From positions 1 to 7,301 of the forward strand of contig JAJYBQ010000127.1 in assembly GCA_021778935.1 (NCBI GenBank): 7,301 nt of DNA, written 5' to 3'. A program made the translations under genes and the position numbers. This document shows, one piece after another, positions 5,584 to 7,301 of the stretch (positions are counted from its first letter, which is position 1; each line of letters opens with the position of its first letter). The stretch comes from Pseudomonadota bacterium. Lineage in GTDB: Bacteria > Pseudomonadota > Gammaproteobacteria > Burkholderiales > Burkholderiaceae. The notes under the pieces are model-generated. The model searched no databases and was not told the origin of the DNA. It saw only the letters and a program-made list of their open reading frames with translations.

Positions 5584-5835
5584 CTAGACTGTCTGTTCCG
5601 CCGGGGCGGGAACCTCGGCCCGCGCATTCGGTTGGGCCAGTGCGCGCAGCACCAGGGCGATTCCGGCCGTGATGACCGTCAATTCAATTCCGGAGATGAT
5701 CGTCTGGGCGCGATGGGCAGCGTCGTCGAAGGCGAGAAATGCCGCCGGCACGATCAGAAGCGGCACCGCCATCAGGCTAAACGACAGGATGCCCAGGAAT
5801 CCGGGTCGGTTGGGGTTGGAAGCGTGGTTTGACAT
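5584..5835 (-). CDS. Small two-helix membrane protein of unknown function
   Basis: This 83-residue protein was not recognised as any named family. A short polar N-terminus (MSNHASNPNRPG) leads into a first hydrophobic helix at about 12-36 (ILSFSLMAVPLLIVPAAFLAF). A short charged loop DDAAHRAQ follows, then a second helix at about 44-65 (TIISGIELTVITAGIALVL), and an Ala/Pro-rich tail ending in EQTV. The start at 5835 is chosen because GGAG (5845-5842) lies 6 bases before it. An in-frame ATG at 5847 would place that ribosome site inside the gene and has none of its own. Both ends are likely cytoplasmic if the helices form a hairpin; this is inferred. The gene is monocistronic: a strong terminator follows and a long non-coding region precedes it. 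Confidence 0.7.
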   Translation of the reverse strand: MSNHASNPNRPGFLGILSFSLMAVPLLIVPAAFLAFDDAAHRAQTIISGIELTVITAGIALVLRALAQPNARAEVPAPAEQTV

Positions 5836-6186
5836 GGTTGGCTCCATCGGGTTGGTTTGGCAATCGGGAGTTCGCGATTCGTTGTGAACTCGACATGGCC
5901 ACAGTGTGTTCGCACGCGATGAACCATCGCTGAACCGCGCATTCAGGAATTGTTCATTGATGTAATGAGATCGTCACATACATGGATGAGAACAATAGGT
6001 GTCATCGTCCCAACTATTTTTAGAATTTTGGTTGTACTGATTGAACTGACGAAGAGACACCGACTGATCTTCTTCAATTACTGTTTTGTTACGATCGATC
6101 AGTCATGCTGCATCGAAGGCGGGGTGACAAAGGCCTTGGCAGCGCCGCGATCCGCCCGCTTCGAAGGCCGGCGGTGCTGCCGGCAT
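5836..6186. other. 351-bp intergenic region with inverted repeats and an AT-rich island
   Basis: I see no convincing gene here. The part nearest the small membrane gene (5848-5940) is GC-rich and carries two dyads: GAGTTC/GAACTC (5868-5891, 12-base spacer) and GCGATG-AAC-CATCGC (5916-5930). These could be operator sites for the minus-strand gene. The middle (about 5941-6110) is AT-rich and is described separately. Next to the end of the EAL gene, GCCGGC is repeated as a 6-bp stem (6167-6172 and 6179-6184) without a T-run. Confidence 0.55.
5941..6110. other. AT-rich island (about 38% GC)
   Basis: Counting by tens gives about 64 G+C in 170 bases, against roughly two thirds in the flanks. It contains the inverted repeats GACTGATC/GATCAGTC (6062-6069 and 6097-6104) and GGTGTC/GACACC (5998-6003 and 6056-6061). 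A plus-strand frame from 5950 is open through it (start MFIDVMRSSHTWMRT), but it runs on antisense to the EAL gene and has no ribosome site, so I do not call it a gene. It could be a promoter/regulatory zone, a small RNA, or leftover foreign DNA. Confidence 0.45.
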
Positions 6187-7041
6187 TCAATGGCAGGTTT
6201 TCGGCGACGGCTTGCCCCAGAAATATCCCTGCCCCCAGGCGATGCCCGCGGATTGGGCGCAATCGCACATCGTCGGAGTTTCGATTCCCTCCGCGATGGT
6301 GATCATCCCCAAACCTTGGGCCAGATCAGCGATGCGACGCAGCGCAAGCTCGGATCGAACATCGCGCACGGCGGCCTGCACCAATCCCTTGTCGATTTTC
6401 AAGAACCGGATCGGCATCTGCAGCAGATGCGGGAACGCGCTGTTCTTGCCACCAAAGTCGTCCAGCGCGAGCTGAAATCCCAGATCGAGCAAGGGCGCCA
6501 GGGTGTGGCACAGACGCTGCGGACAGGCATCGAGGTTGCGCTCCGTGATTTCGAGGATCCAGGGAATTTCCTCGTCTTGAGACCAGGCGCGGGCGGCGGC
6601 CCAGCGACGGTGCTGCTCCGCAAGCTGGCGAACGCGCATGGGGTCACTCAGGAAGGCGCTCGAACCGTTGATGAAACGCTTGCCGCGATCGGCCGTGAAG
6701 GCGGTGGGCTCGGAGTGCGCGGCAAGCATGACCTGATTGGAGACCTCGCTGTCGAGATGGACCTCGAATGCCATTTCGGCGGCCAGATCGATGAACGCGT
6801 CGGCCGACAGAAGGTCTCCGGCCGGATCGAGTATCCGAGCCAGGGCCTCGTGGCCGACGACGTGCTCATCGCGCAACCGGACGATCGGCTGGTAGGCCAC
6901 GCGCACGCGGCGCTCCCGCAACGCCCAGGGAAACAGGGATTGAGTGAATCCCGCGGCCGCGGTGGCGTCGACCAGGGTCGACCGCGGGCCGGGGCGGGAA
7001 TCGACTGCGTGGCGGATGGGTTGGGCGGCGGACGCGAGCAT
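6187..7041 (-). CDS. Single-domain EAL protein, probable c-di-GMP phosphodiesterase
   Basis: The protein is 284 residues from the ATG at 7041, and nearly all of it after residue 38 is one EAL domain with no GGDEF, PAS or membrane part. EAL domains hydrolyse cyclic di-GMP to pGpG using two metal ions. The signature residues are present in order: AYQPIVRL, the EAL glutamate in GHEALARI (E65), N125 in RFINGS, E164 in LEITER, D194/D195 in LDDFGG, K215 in FLKIDK, E251 in IAEGIET, and Q271 in GQGYFWGKP. An active enzyme is therefore likely. The Asn motif reads INGSS instead of the usual VNxS, a mild deviation. The chosen start has AGGA about 10 bases upstream. A GTG at 7161 would add 40 residues with little family character and would leave only 22 bp to the divergent gene; GGAGG lies 13 bases before it, so it cannot be excluded. 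With no sensory domain, control is probably at transcription. Confidence 0.88.
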   Translation of the reverse strand: MLASAAQPIRHAVDSRPGPRSTLVDATAAAGFTQSLFPWALRERRVRVAYQPIVRLRDEHVVGHEALARILDPAGDLLSADAFIDLAAEMAFEVHLDSEVSNQVMLAAHSEPTAFTADRGKRFINGSSAFLSDPMRVRQLAEQHRRWAAARAWSQDEEIPWILEITERNLDACPQRLCHTLAPLLDLGFQLALDDFGGKNSAFPHLLQMPIRFLKIDKGLVQAAVRDVRSELALRRIADLAQGLGMITIAEGIETPTMCDCAQSAGIAWGQGYFWGKPSPKTCH

Positions 7042-7183
7042 GGTTTTGCGTTCCTGTCGTCGGGCGGCGCGCCACGTTGCCGGAAGGGCAGGCCGTCGGG
7101 TTGCGCCCGGATTGGGGTTGCGGGGAAAATCAGAAACATGGGAAAAATTACCACGCAACACGGCTTTTTGTTATCCTCCAAAC
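7042..7183. promoter_or_regulatory. Divergent promoter region between the EAL gene and the right-edge gene
   Basis: These 142 bp separate the two divergent starts. The part from about 7125 to 7182 is noticeably AT-rich, with runs such as GGGAAAAATTACC and CTTTTTGTTATCC, as expected for promoters in a GC-rich genome. A weak minus-strand pair is TTGCGT (7158-7153) with TTCTGA 17 bases on. No strong consensus promoter is seen in either direction. Confidence 0.35.
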
Positions 7184-7301
7184 ATGGGACGTCCGCCGCG
7201 CCAGATCGTCAGTCTCGCCGCCCCCGCGCAACCGGCGCCGGCGGCCGATGACGCGTTGCGTGCGGCGGCCGTCGTATTGGGGCCGGTGCTGCGCATGTTG
7301 T
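7184..7301 (+). CDS. N-terminal fragment of an unidentified gene (possibly DUF6502-like)
   Basis: An open frame starts at ATG 7184 and runs off the right edge after 39 full codons. It begins MGRPPRQIVSLAAPAQ, followed by an Ala/Pro-rich stretch and a helix-like DALRAAAVVLGPVLRML. Third codon positions are strongly G/C, as in the other genes here, and the start sits right after an AT-rich promoter-like stretch. The ending resembles the opening of DUF6502-type proteins, which begin with a similar leucine-rich LRPLVRLLL-like helix, but 39 residues are too few to be sure. No Shine-Dalgarno is visible. It could also be any Ala/Pro-rich leader of a regulatory protein. Confidence 0.45.
   Translation, partial: MGRPPRQIVSLAAPAQPAPAADDALRAAAVVLGPVLRML

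Noticed and set aside
5200..5832. 210-codon plus-strand frame
   Set aside because: It crosses several perfect hairpins and lies antisense to the small membrane gene, which has a good ribosome site, hydrophobic helices and a terminator.
5950..7251. 433-codon plus-strand frame starting in the AT-rich island
   Set aside because: Most of it is antisense to the EAL gene with its full motif set; the AT-rich first part lacks a ribosome site.

Overview
The window is GC-rich (about 65% by eye) with densely packed genes. Gene content and codon bias suggest a proteobacterium, most likely a betaproteobacterium: an Lgt-like/TlpA fusion, an ArsR of the Acidithiobacillus AfArsR type, a long NfeD with a slipin, and a patatin lipoprotein. 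This placement is inferred from protein style, not from any marker gene. Seven genes are supported: five complete inside the window and two cut off by its edges.

Left part (1-1257): a divergent pair. On the minus strand, a membrane-anchored thioredoxin-like protein (WCPPC motif, Lgt-like membrane domain) starts at 744 and runs off the left edge. On the plus strand, a small ArsR/SmtB repressor with a C-terminal Cys-Cys...Cys sensor motif starts at 877. A perfect 28-bp palindrome sits between them and is the best operator candidate in the window. No arsenic-resistance enzyme or pump is visible.

Middle (1329-5196, plus strand): a long-form NfeD (ClpP-class Ser/Lys protease, membrane domain, OB-fold), then a slipin (SPFH/stomatin family), then a patatin-like lipoprotein phospholipase. 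NfeD and slipin are an established pair in membrane protein quality control. The patatin gene appears to have its own promoter.

Right part (5197-7301): a 387-bp non-coding gap full of perfect hairpins, including a clear minus-strand Rho-independent terminator; a minus-strand gene for an 83-residue two-helix membrane protein; a roughly 350-bp gap holding a sharply AT-rich island (about 38% GC); a minus-strand single-domain EAL protein, probably a c-di-GMP phosphodiesterase; and, divergent from it, the first 39 codons of a plus-strand gene cut by the right edge.

I see no CRISPR array, transposase, tRNA or rRNA. I found no clear new defence or mobile system. The most unusual items are the palindrome-controlled arsR/TlpA-like pair, the triple-hairpin cluster and the AT-rich island.
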